Assembly (NCBI GenBank): GCA_964372125.1
Contig: CAYJPL010000015.1
Coordinates: 1-46,164 of the forward strand
Source: Tannockella sp964372125
GTDB lineage: Bacteria; Bacillota_I; Bacilli_A; Erysipelotrichales; Coprobacillaceae
DNA: 46,164 bases
Direction: 5' to 3'
The notes under the pieces were generated by a model. The model was given only the letters and a program-made list of their open reading frames with translations, was not told the origin of the DNA and searched no databases. The translations under genes were made by a program, and so were the position numbers. Each line of letters begins with the position of its first letter. Position 1 is the first letter of the stretch. Shown in pieces: positions 39,650 through 46,164 of this stretch.

Positions 39650-40432
39650 ATGGAACGTTATACAATTGTTGCAAAAAATGATGAGAACTCTACAAATATT
39701 GCTACATATCTAAACGAAAAATTAAGTAAAGAGTTTATTAGAGATGATAAAAACCCAGAACTTGTCATTAGTATAGGTGGTGATGGCACAGTACTTCAAA
39801 CATTACATCAATTTATGGAAAAAGATTGTTTTTTTGTTGGTGTACATACTGGAACATTAGGTTTTTTTACAGATTATTTACATGAACAAGTAGATCAACT
39901 TGTTATTGATATTTGTACAAACCAATATACGGTTCAAAAAAGAAATTTATTAGATATTGATGTTTATCAAGGTGATAAAGTCAAAAGATATTATGCTGTT
40001 AATGAACTGCGATTGGATCAAGGATTTACTACTCAAGTAATGGAAGTGTATATTAATGATGAACTTTTAGAAGTTTTTAGAGGGAATGGTTTATGTATTT
40101 CGACACCATCTGGCTCTACAGCATATAACCGTTCACTTGGTGGAGCGATTATATATCCAGGAGTTGCATTGATGCAATTAACAGAAGTGGCTGGAATACA
40201 CCATAATGCATATCGTTCATTAGGCTCGAGTTTGATACTGGACGAAAAGCAAGTAATTACTATAAAGAGTAGCTCATTTATAAATGGAAGTATGGGTGTG
40301 GATCATGTAGCATTTCCATTGTTAAGTGTTGATAAAATAGTAATTTCAATTTCTAAAAAGCAACTTAAATTTGTTGAATACAAAGATACATCATTTATCA
40401 AGAGAATTAGAAGGTCGTTTATTAACGGATGA
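39650..40432 (+). CDS. nadK: NAD kinase
   Basis: A 260-residue ATP-NAD kinase that makes NADP. The signature GGDGT lies at 43-47 (ISIGGDGTVLQT), NELRLDQ carries the NE motif at about 124-125, and TPSGSTAYNRSLGGAI is the conserved glycine-rich loop. The length is typical of Bacillota PpnK. A GGGGG ribosome binding site lies near the ATG. Its stop overlaps the next start (ATGA), so the pseudouridine synthase is translationally coupled. Confidence 0.95.
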   Translation: MERYTIVAKNDENSTNIATYLNEKLSKEFIRDDKNPELVISIGGDGTVLQTLHQFMEKDCFFVGVHTGTLGFFTDYLHEQVDQLVIDICTNQYTVQKRNLLDIDVYQGDKVKRYYAVNELRLDQGFTTQVMEVYINDELLEVFRGNGLCISTPSGSTAYNRSLGGAIIYPGVALMQLTEVAGIHHNAYRSLGSSLILDEKQVITIKSSSFINGSMGVDHVAFPLLSVDKIVISISKKQLKFVEYKDTSFIKRIRRSFING

Positions 40433-41247
40433 TTGTAAAAGTAGAGAAACAGTATCATAATTTATCTATAAAAGAGTTTACAAAGATTCTTAATCTAAGT
40501 AAAAAGACAGTAAAAGCAATAAAAGGTAGTGGGGATTTCTTAGTAAATAATACCCATCAAACAGTGCGCTACCTTCTTCAAGAAGGTGATGTACTAGAAG
40601 TTGTATTTCCTAAGGAAAGTACAACAATTATTCCAACCAAAATGAAACTTGATATATTGTTTGAAGATGATTATTATTTAATTGTTAATAAGCCAAAAAA
40701 TATGGCATGCATACCTACAAAGAAGCATTACAAAAATAGCTTAAGTAATGGACTGATAGCATATTTTAAAGAAAATGAAATAGATAGTACGATTCATTTA
40801 GTTAATCGTTTAGATAAAGATACACAGGGATTATTGGTTATTGCAAAGTCACAGCACTATCATGCATTGCTTTCAACGGACATAAAACAAGTTAAAAGAG
40901 TATATCACTGTTTGGTAGAAGGGCAAATGTTAGAAAACAGAGAAATAGTTGCCCCTATAAAAGCAGTAGCAGGACAGGTGAAAAGAATTGTTACTAGTGA
41001 GGGGAAATATGCAAGAACACATGTGCGACCATTGCAAATTAATGAAAATACGACCTTAGTCGAATGTATTCTAGATACTGGAAGAACACATCAAATAAGA
41101 GTGCATATGAAACATATCGGACACCCACTTGTCGGAGATGAATTATATGGGACACCAAACATAAATATGTATTATTTAAAAAGTGTTGAAGTCTATTTTG
41201 TACATCCAGTTACAAAACAAATTGTTCACATAAAAAGCTTGCCTTAG
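40429..41247 (+). CDS. RluA-family pseudouridine synthase (RluD/YjbO-like)
   Basis: A 272-residue pseudouridine synthase for 23S rRNA or another RNA. A short N-terminal S4-like region (about 10-60: LSIKEFTKILNLSKKTVKAIKG, LQEGDVLEV) precedes the catalytic domain with LIVNKPKNM, the catalytic Asp129 in HLVNRLDKDTQGLLV, and GRTHQIRVHMKHIGHPLVGD. The motif RLDKDTQG has Gln where Ser is common. The start overlaps nadK by 4 nt (ATGA), the same order as B. subtilis ppnKA-yjbO. A terminator overlaps the stop. Confidence 0.92.
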   Translation: MIVKVEKQYHNLSIKEFTKILNLSKKTVKAIKGSGDFLVNNTHQTVRYLLQEGDVLEVVFPKESTTIIPTKMKLDILFEDDYYLIVNKPKNMACIPTKKHYKNSLSNGLIAYFKENEIDSTIHLVNRLDKDTQGLLVIAKSQHYHALLSTDIKQVKRVYHCLVEGQMLENREIVAPIKAVAGQVKRIVTSEGKYARTHVRPLQINENTTLVECILDTGRTHQIRVHMKHIGHPLVGDELYGTPNINMYYLKSVEVYFVHPVTKQIVHIKSLP

Positions 41248-41261
41248 CAAGCCTTTTTTTA
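41232..41261 (+). terminator. Terminator of nadK-pseudouridine synthase
   Basis: AGCTTGC/GCAAGCC around a 4-nt loop is followed by seven T and overlaps the stop codon. Confidence 0.88.
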
Positions 41262-42461
41262 TATTTCATAACGATTTTTACGTTCTTGAATACGAGTTTG
41301 TCTTTCCATATCAAATAGCATGCCTACAGCAATCATATATGAGAGTAATGATGAACCTCCATAAGATAAAAATGGAAGTGTTATACCGGTAATTGGCAGT
41401 AAGCCTATTACCATTGATATATTCCATATTTGTTGAAAAAGCAACATACCGAGTACTCCAGAAACAAAGTATTTGTCAATATTATGCTTTGAACGAAAAG
41501 CAATAATAAGAACGACAATATCAAAGTATATTATCGCTAGGATTGTAATGATTCCTCCTATTAGTCCTGAACCTTGTACAATAACAGCGAATATGAAATC
41601 GGTTTGTGCTTCTGGGAACATCATTAAACTACTTTGGAAACCGTGTCCTGTTAAGCCGCCACTTGCAAATGATAAAAGTGCATTAAATAACTGATATCCT
41701 TGATCAGAGTAGGTTCCTTCTGGGTCAAGCCATCCATAAAAACGGTCAATTTTATGTCCACCACCAATTAAATTAACAAATACATCATGTTGATAATAAA
41801 ACAAATAAATAGCCACACCAATACCTACTACTACAATAATACCGCCTATGATAAACCAGTATTTGTTCATTCCGCTCATAAATATTACAGCGAATATACC
41901 GGCAAGTACGATTAGTACAACACCCGAATCATTTTGTAGAAAGATTAAAATAGCAGGTGGTAAAGATACTGCCGCTATTTTAACTAGCATATATAAGTCA
42001 CCTTTTAGCGTATGCACAGGATTTTGTTCATTATGAGTGTTAACTATTTTTGCAAGTGCAATAACAAGCGTGATTTTCATGAATTCGGATGGCTGTAAAT
42101 CAAAGAAAACAAGATCATACCACGATGTTGCACCATTTACGAATTTTGCGAGCGGTATGATTTGTATACCGAAGTTCGTGTGTAAAAAATGTTCTAGTGC
42201 AAGCCCAGCAAGTAAAAGCATTAAAATACCATAAATAACCCAAATTGCAGAGTATATCCGGTCGTTCTTGAAAAATAGAACAAATATCACTACACAAACA
42301 GAAATCGCATAGAAGATTCCTTGTTTTATCCAATATGTCGAAGGACTAGGATATATAATTAAAGGAGTTGCACTAGCAATGGCAAGCAAGCTTATCACCG
42401 CGAGAATCAAAATAGAAACCCCTAGCCAACCAGAAAACAAGTGAATATTTAATTTTTTCAT
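41259..42461 (-). CDS. rodA: RodA/FtsW-family peptidoglycan polymerase, RodA-like
   Basis: A 400-residue, about ten-helix SEDS glycosyltransferase that polymerises lipid II. Visible: LQPSEFMKI (the conserved QPSE), LQNDSGVVLIVLAG with the putative catalytic Asp region, the extracellular DRFYGWLDPEGTYSDQGYQ, GHGFQSSLMMFPEAQTDFIFAV, and the final TGITLPFLSYGGSSLLSYM. RodA is preferred over FtsW by the overall pattern (NGATSW, LLPITGITLPFLSYGGSS) and the presence of MreB in the same window; this is not certain. AGGAGG lies just upstream of the ATG. Single gene, convergent with the pseudouridine synthase. Confidence 0.88.
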   Translation of the reverse strand: MKKLNIHLFSGWLGVSILILAVISLLAIASATPLIIYPSPSTYWIKQGIFYAISVCVVIFVLFFKNDRIYSAIWVIYGILMLLLAGLALEHFLHTNFGIQIIPLAKFVNGATSWYDLVFFDLQPSEFMKITLVIALAKIVNTHNEQNPVHTLKGDLYMLVKIAAVSLPPAILIFLQNDSGVVLIVLAGIFAVIFMSGMNKYWFIIGGIIVVVGIGVAIYLFYYQHDVFVNLIGGGHKIDRFYGWLDPEGTYSDQGYQLFNALLSFASGGLTGHGFQSSLMMFPEAQTDFIFAVIVQGSGLIGGIITILAIIYFDIVVLIIAFRSKHNIDKYFVSGVLGMLLFQQIWNISMVIGLLPITGITLPFLSYGGSSLLSYMIAVGMLFDMERQTRIQERKNRYEI

Positions 42462-42596
42462 AGTTCCTCCTTTAAAATGGTATAGTTTTTATAAACTTCT
42501 TATAGTATACTATATATAAAGAATAAATAAAGTCAATTATGACATATAATCTTAGTGAATAATGTGATAAAATAAATAAATTAGGGAGATGTATAT

Positions 42597-42956
42597 ATGA
42601 ACGAAATGCAAGTTGTGATGAATTTAATACTAGTTTTAGCGGTAATATTAGCAGTTTGGTTTGTTTTTTCAAGAGTATTGAAAAACAAAAAACTTTCAAA
42701 TGTTACCTTTAAAGATTTTGATTTTGATATCCATGGTTTGATTGTGGCACTAGGCGATATGCAAAATATATTGGAGTGTAGTTCAACAGGTTCAAAGGTT
42801 ACTTTCATTGTTAATGATCAAGAATGTATTAATGTGGCAAAAATAAAAGAACTTGGGGCATCAGGTATCGTACAAACAAATAACAAAGTTGTTATTATAT
42901 TTGGAAAAGTTTCAAAGGTTATTGAAGAATATATGAATTCTAAAATAAGCAGCTAG
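42597..42956 (+). CDS. Membrane-anchored degenerate PTS EIIB-like protein
   Basis: A 119-residue protein: one N-terminal membrane helix (about 6-25), a basic stretch (RVLKNKK), and a domain resembling the glucose-family EIIB (residues about 44-113; DIHGLIVALGDMQNILECSS, then ELGASGIVQTNNKVVIIFG). The phospho-Cys position is kept as Cys61, but the usual C-x-T-R-L-R motif is absent: it reads CSSTGSKVTF, with about three extra residues before the conserved Asp. Phosphotransfer is therefore doubtful, and it may be a regulatory or structural derivative. GGGAG lies upstream. It lies 29 bp before the Sel1-repeat gene on the same strand and is probably co-transcribed. Confidence 0.7.
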   Translation: MNEMQVVMNLILVLAVILAVWFVFSRVLKNKKLSNVTFKDFDFDIHGLIVALGDMQNILECSSTGSKVTFIVNDQECINVAKIKELGASGIVQTNNKVVIIFGKVSKVIEEYMNSKISS

Positions 42957-42985
42957 CCTGCTTATTTTATATAAGGAGAAAGAAA

Positions 42986-45187
42986 TTGGTTAAGATAGAT
43001 AGAATAAAGAACTATGAACCATTGTTTGATAAATGGAATATAGTCGAAATTATCATAGAAAAACAATATCAACTAGTTGTCCAAGTAGAAAATCAATATA
43101 CAAATGAAATAGCGTATGTAAAAATGATAACTGTTCTTGACGATGATGTAAGCTACTTAGAACAAATGGTTGAAAAAGTTACAATGGAATTGATGTTTAT
43201 CGATGGGGTGGAACAACTACTGCTAGGCCATGAACAGTATATTGTTGAAGATGATAATGGGAAAATAATTGGGATGGATATATGCTTATTGTTATTAGAT
43301 TATGATGATAGTGGTATGGATATTTCAATGTTTGATGGTAATGGACTATACGAACTTGGTATGACATTTTTTGATGGACAAGAATATCAAGAGGCTTTTA
43401 GATGCTTTTCTTTAGGGGCAGAAATGGCAAACAGTGATTGTCAGGCAATACTAGGTTATATGTATGAAAATGGAAAAGGCGTTGAACAAAATTATCTAGA
43501 GGCGACTAAGTATTATCAGATTGCTGTTACAAGCAATCATCCAATTGCGATTGTGAGTCTTGCTTATTGCTACGAAATGGCATTAGGTGTGGAAAAGGAT
43601 TTAGAAATGGCATTTGCTCTGTACCAACAAGGTGCTAGTATAAATGAACCAAAATGTATTTGTAGTTTAGGGTATTGCTACGAGTTTGGAAAAGGTGTAG
43701 AGCCAGATATCAAGATGGCAGTACAATATTATAAACAAGCAAGTTTACTAGGTTTTGATGAGGCAATTTATAGTTATGCATCATGTCTAGAGTATGGTGA
43801 TGGAATTGACATTGATTTAGAAGAGGCGTTTGAACAATACTCTAAAGGTGCATTACTTGAGAATGCTCGCTGTCAATATCGACTAGGTTACTTCTATGAA
43901 CAAGGGATTGCTTGTAAGCAAGATGATTATAAATCCTTTTTAAATTATTATTTATCAAGTGAACAAGGGTTTATTCCAGCGTGTCATGAAGTGGCAATTT
44001 GTTATGAAGAAGGCCGCGGGGTAGAAGTGGATGCAAAAAAAGCACTAGAATATTTTCTAAAAGGGGCACGTGACCAATTTTCTAAATCACAAACAGCATT
44101 AGGGATTTATTACGAGCGACATAGTGAACAGTCTGGTTCAATAGAAAAGGCAATTTACTGGTATCGAAAAGCAATTGAGCAGGGAGAACCGCAGGCAATG
44201 TGCGCACTTGGGTATTTATATGAAATCGGTAATGGAGTAAAATATAGCCCCAAAAAAGCTGTTGAACTATATAAAAAAGCAACAAAATTCGATTACCCTC
44301 CAGCACTATGTAATGTAGCATATTGCTATGAAATGGGGATTGGAGTTAAAAGAGATTTAAAAAAAGCAGTTCAATATTATGAACATGCAAGTGTATATGA
44401 ATTTCCAAGAGCAATGTGTAATCTAGCTTATTTATATAAACAAGGTGAAGGGGTAAAAAAAGATTTAGATAAAGCATTTGAATTACAACTAGAAGCTTGT
44501 AAATATGATTATCCACCAGCATTGTATAACGTTGCTTTACACTACCAAAATCACTATAAAGATGAATCTCTTGCTATTGTTTACTATACAAGAGCAGTAC
44601 AACAAGATTATGGTCCAGCAATATATAATCTTGCAGTATTGTACGAAAAGTCAAATATTGAAAAATCGCTGGAATTATATAATAGGGCAGCAAGTTGTGG
44701 AGAGTATATTGCTATGTACCGTCTTGCTTGCTTATTCCAAAAAGGTGAAGTGGTAGAAAAAAATAATGAACTTGCTTTTCAATATATGCAAGATGCAGCA
44801 AATAATAATTTTATATCGGCTTATCTAGGTTTGGCCATCTATTATCGTAAAGGAATAGGAGTGGATAAAGACCTAGCTACTGCATTTGACTTTTATAAAC
44901 GTGCGAGTGATGAAGGTGATATCTATGCGATGTTTGAAGTAGCACTTTGTTATTTGGAGGGTGTAGGAACAAGAAAAAATACAAAACGTGCAATCAATAT
45001 TCTTTTACAAGCAAGTGATTATGGACAAAAAGACGCATCATTGCTGCTTGCAAAGATTTATGAAGATACTAGTAGAAAACAATATGATGTTCAAAAGTCG
45101 TTACATTACTATAAGCTTGCAAAAAAACAAGGAAGTAAGAATTTAACTAAAAAAATAAAAGAACTAGAGGAGATATTATGCAAATAA
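42986..45187 (+). CDS. Sel1-repeat protein with kinase N-lobe-like N-terminus
   Basis: A 733-residue protein with no signal peptide or membrane helix. Residues about 17-106 resemble the N-lobe of a protein kinase: WNIVEIIIEKQYQLVV where the Gly-rich loop should be (no Gly), AYVKMI with Lys46 at the VAIK position, a helix with Glu63/Glu68, and YIVEDDNGKIIGMDICLLLL like strands 4-5 and the hinge. No HRD, DFG or other C-lobe motifs follow. From about 118 to the end there are about 17 Sel1-like repeats of 31-36 residues (consensus A-LGY-YE-G-GVEKD-KKA-YYKKAS). The start is TTG 42986, with AAGGAG 8 nt upstream. Sel1 repeats make a superhelical protein-binding surface; a scaffold role is inferred. 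Confidence 0.85.
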   Translation: MVKIDRIKNYEPLFDKWNIVEIIIEKQYQLVVQVENQYTNEIAYVKMITVLDDDVSYLEQMVEKVTMELMFIDGVEQLLLGHEQYIVEDDNGKIIGMDICLLLLDYDDSGMDISMFDGNGLYELGMTFFDGQEYQEAFRCFSLGAEMANSDCQAILGYMYENGKGVEQNYLEATKYYQIAVTSNHPIAIVSLAYCYEMALGVEKDLEMAFALYQQGASINEPKCICSLGYCYEFGKGVEPDIKMAVQYYKQASLLGFDEAIYSYASCLEYGDGIDIDLEEAFEQYSKGALLENARCQYRLGYFYEQGIACKQDDYKSFLNYYLSSEQGFIPACHEVAICYEEGRGVEVDAKKALEYFLKGARDQFSKSQTALGIYYERHSEQSGSIEKAIYWYRKAIEQGEPQAMCALGYLYEIGNGVKYSPKKAVELYKKATKFDYPPALCNVAYCYEMGIGVKRDLKKAVQYYEHASVYEFPRAMCNLAYLYKQGEGVKKDLDKAFELQLEACKYDYPPALYNVALHYQNHYKDESLAIVYYTRAVQQDYGPAIYNLAVLYEKSNIEKSLELYNRAASCGEYIAMYRLACLFQKGEVVEKNNELAFQYMQDAANNNFISAYLGLAIYYRKGIGVDKDLATAFDFYKRASDEGDIYAMFEVALCYLEGVGTRKNTKRAINILLQASDYGQKDASLLLAKIYEDTSRKQYDVQKSLHYYKLAKKQGSKNLTKKIKELEEILCK

Positions 45188-46164
45188 AATTAAAAAAATA
45201 TGCACAACTGATTGTAAAAAAAGGTATAAATATCCAAAAAGGTCAAATCTTAGTTATAGATGCTGCGATTGAAGCAGCAACATTAGTTCGTGAGGTTACA
45301 AAACAAGCGTATGAATGTGGAGCAGGAGAAGTTGTTGTCCGCTATTATGATGAGGTCGTATCAAGATTAAAGTATGAAAACGCTGATAATAAGTATTTTG
45401 AAGAAGTGCCACAATGGCTTTCGAATTTTAAGAATGATTATGCAAATGAAGGTGCTGCTTTTCTCTTTATCGATAGCGAAGATCCTGAAGCATATAAGGG
45501 GGTTGATCCTAAAAAGGTTGCAACATGGTCTAAACATACGGGTAAGGCCATGAAAGCATATCGTGATCGATTAGATAAAGGAATGAATGCCTGGTGCGTT
45601 GTAGGCGCTAGTAGCGAGGCCTGGGCAACAAAGGTTTTTCCAGATATGTCTCAAGAAGAAGCAGTGGAAGCTTTATGGAATGCAATTTATAAGACTGCAA
45701 AAGTAGATACTAAAGATCCGCTTCTTGCATGGGAATTACATCATACAAATTTTGAAAAGCGAATAAAAATATTAAATGAAATGAATATTGAAACATTGCA
45801 CTTTACAAATTCTAAGGGAACAGATATTAAAGTAGGAATGACAGATGATTATCTTTTTGCAGGTGGTGCTGCAAAGTTACAAAATGGTGTGTATCATTTT
45901 CCAAATATACCAACTGAAGAAATATTTTCTAGTCCCCACAAAGATAAAACAAATGGAACTGTTTATAGCGCAATTCCACTAAATTATAATGGAAACATTA
46001 TTGATGATTTTTATATGACGTTTGAAAATGGACGAATCATTGATTATGGTGCAAGTGTTGGCTATGACATTCTTAAAGAAATGATTGAATTAGATAATGG
46101 AAGTCATTACTTAGGAGGGGTTTATTATATCCATTTAACTAAGAAGGCATATTTATTGACAAGC
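45178..46164 (+). CDS. M29-family aminopeptidase (AmpS-like), cut by the window end
   Basis: The first 329 codons of a metallo-aminopeptidase of family M29 (usually about 410 residues). Seen: LKKYAQLIVKKGINIQKGQ at the start, HFTNSKGTDIKVGM, FPNIPTEEIFSSPHKDKTNG (metal-ligand Glu at about 248), and NGRIIDYGAS. ATG 45178 has AGAGGAG upstream and overlaps the Sel1 gene by 10 nt, suggesting coupling. Near the end, the expected LGE motif, whose Glu is a metal ligand, reads Leu312-Gly-Gly314, and the next residues (VYYIHLTKK) do not match the usual VALVPYDSPIS. The -1 frame at 46119-46139 reads GLLYPFN, closer to expectation, so a local indel or sequencing error is possible. Confidence 0.85.
   Translation, partial: MQIKLKKYAQLIVKKGINIQKGQILVIDAAIEAATLVREVTKQAYECGAGEVVVRYYDEVVSRLKYENADNKYFEEVPQWLSNFKNDYANEGAAFLFIDSEDPEAYKGVDPKKVATWSKHTGKAMKAYRDRLDKGMNAWCVVGASSEAWATKVFPDMSQEEAVEALWNAIYKTAKVDTKDPLLAWELHHTNFEKRIKILNEMNIETLHFTNSKGTDIKVGMTDDYLFAGGAAKLQNGVYHFPNIPTEEIFSSPHKDKTNGTVYSAIPLNYNGNIIDDFYMTFENGRIIDYGASVGYDILKEMIELDNGSHYLGGVYYIHLTKKAYLLTS

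Noticed and set aside
1..46164. Prophage, integrative element or genomic island
   Set aside because: No integrase, phage, plasmid or conjugation genes; the tRNA cluster at the left edge shows no attachment-site duplication in the window.

Overview
This 46.2-kb window looks like chromosome of an AT-rich (roughly one-third G+C by eye) Gram-positive anaerobe or facultative anaerobe of the Bacillota (Firmicutes). The evidence is Bacillota gene order (secG-rnr-smpB-ssrA; spx, CYTH, NAD kinase and RluD-type genes near trpS), strong AGGAGG ribosome binding sites, a TagO/WecA-type polyprenyl-phosphate transferase, Spx, an L-box riboswitch and an oxygen-sensitive glycyl radical enzyme. Affiliation with Erysipelotrichia or a neighbouring class is a guess. 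I see no prophage, conjugative element, CRISPR array or complete insertion sequence.

Layout. 1-430: tRNA cluster (Leu partial, Gly, Gly, Asn, Glu) with terminator. 535-5473: aldo/keto reductase, DUF1146 membrane protein, MreB/Mbl, HAD phosphatase, and a TagO-like transferase with an unusual C-terminal extracytoplasmic domain. 5545-8912: SecG, RNase R, SmpB and tmRNA, forming a protein-export and ribosome-rescue block. 8973-12330: a small unknown gene divergent from a PspA / zinc-ribbon membrane protein / SPFH-zinc-ribbon operon (B. subtilis ydjFGHI-like envelope stress module). 12447-17633: lipoprotein, iron-dependent alcohol dehydrogenase, frameshifted HxlR regulator, nitroreductase, RlmI-type methyltransferase, and two paralogous lipoproteins. 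A 51-bp inverted-repeat element appears to be inserted in a palindromic terminator. 17753-19526: lysine riboswitch controlling a NhaC-family transporter. 19605-21086: small membrane protein and Old Yellow Enzyme-type oxidoreductase.

21190-25981: DeoR regulator, glycyl radical enzyme, its radical-SAM activase and fructose-6-phosphate aldolase, an anaerobic carbon-use operon with repeated candidate operators. 26188-29857: Rrf2/IscR-like regulator, cysteine synthase, AI-2E-family permease, M42 aminopeptidase. 29961-38332: zinc-ribbon membrane protein, MscS channel, PHP phosphatase, serC-serA, MFS permease, RidA, UppP, TrpS. 38468-41247: Spx, CYTH, NAD kinase, RluD-type synthase. 41259-46164: RodA, membrane-anchored degenerate EIIB-like protein, a large Sel1-repeat protein that begins with what looks like a protein-kinase N-lobe lacking its C-lobe, and a partial M29 aminopeptidase.

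Most of the window is housekeeping. The less ordinary parts are the TagO-ectodomain fusion, the kinase-N-lobe/Sel1 protein with its EIIB-like neighbour, the short tmRNA tag lacking the usual Ala-Ala end, the small element in the terminator, and the glycyl radical operon. Start codons were chosen by Shine-Dalgarno spacing and often lie downstream of the longest ORF start. All family calls are from reading the translated sequence; no database search was run.
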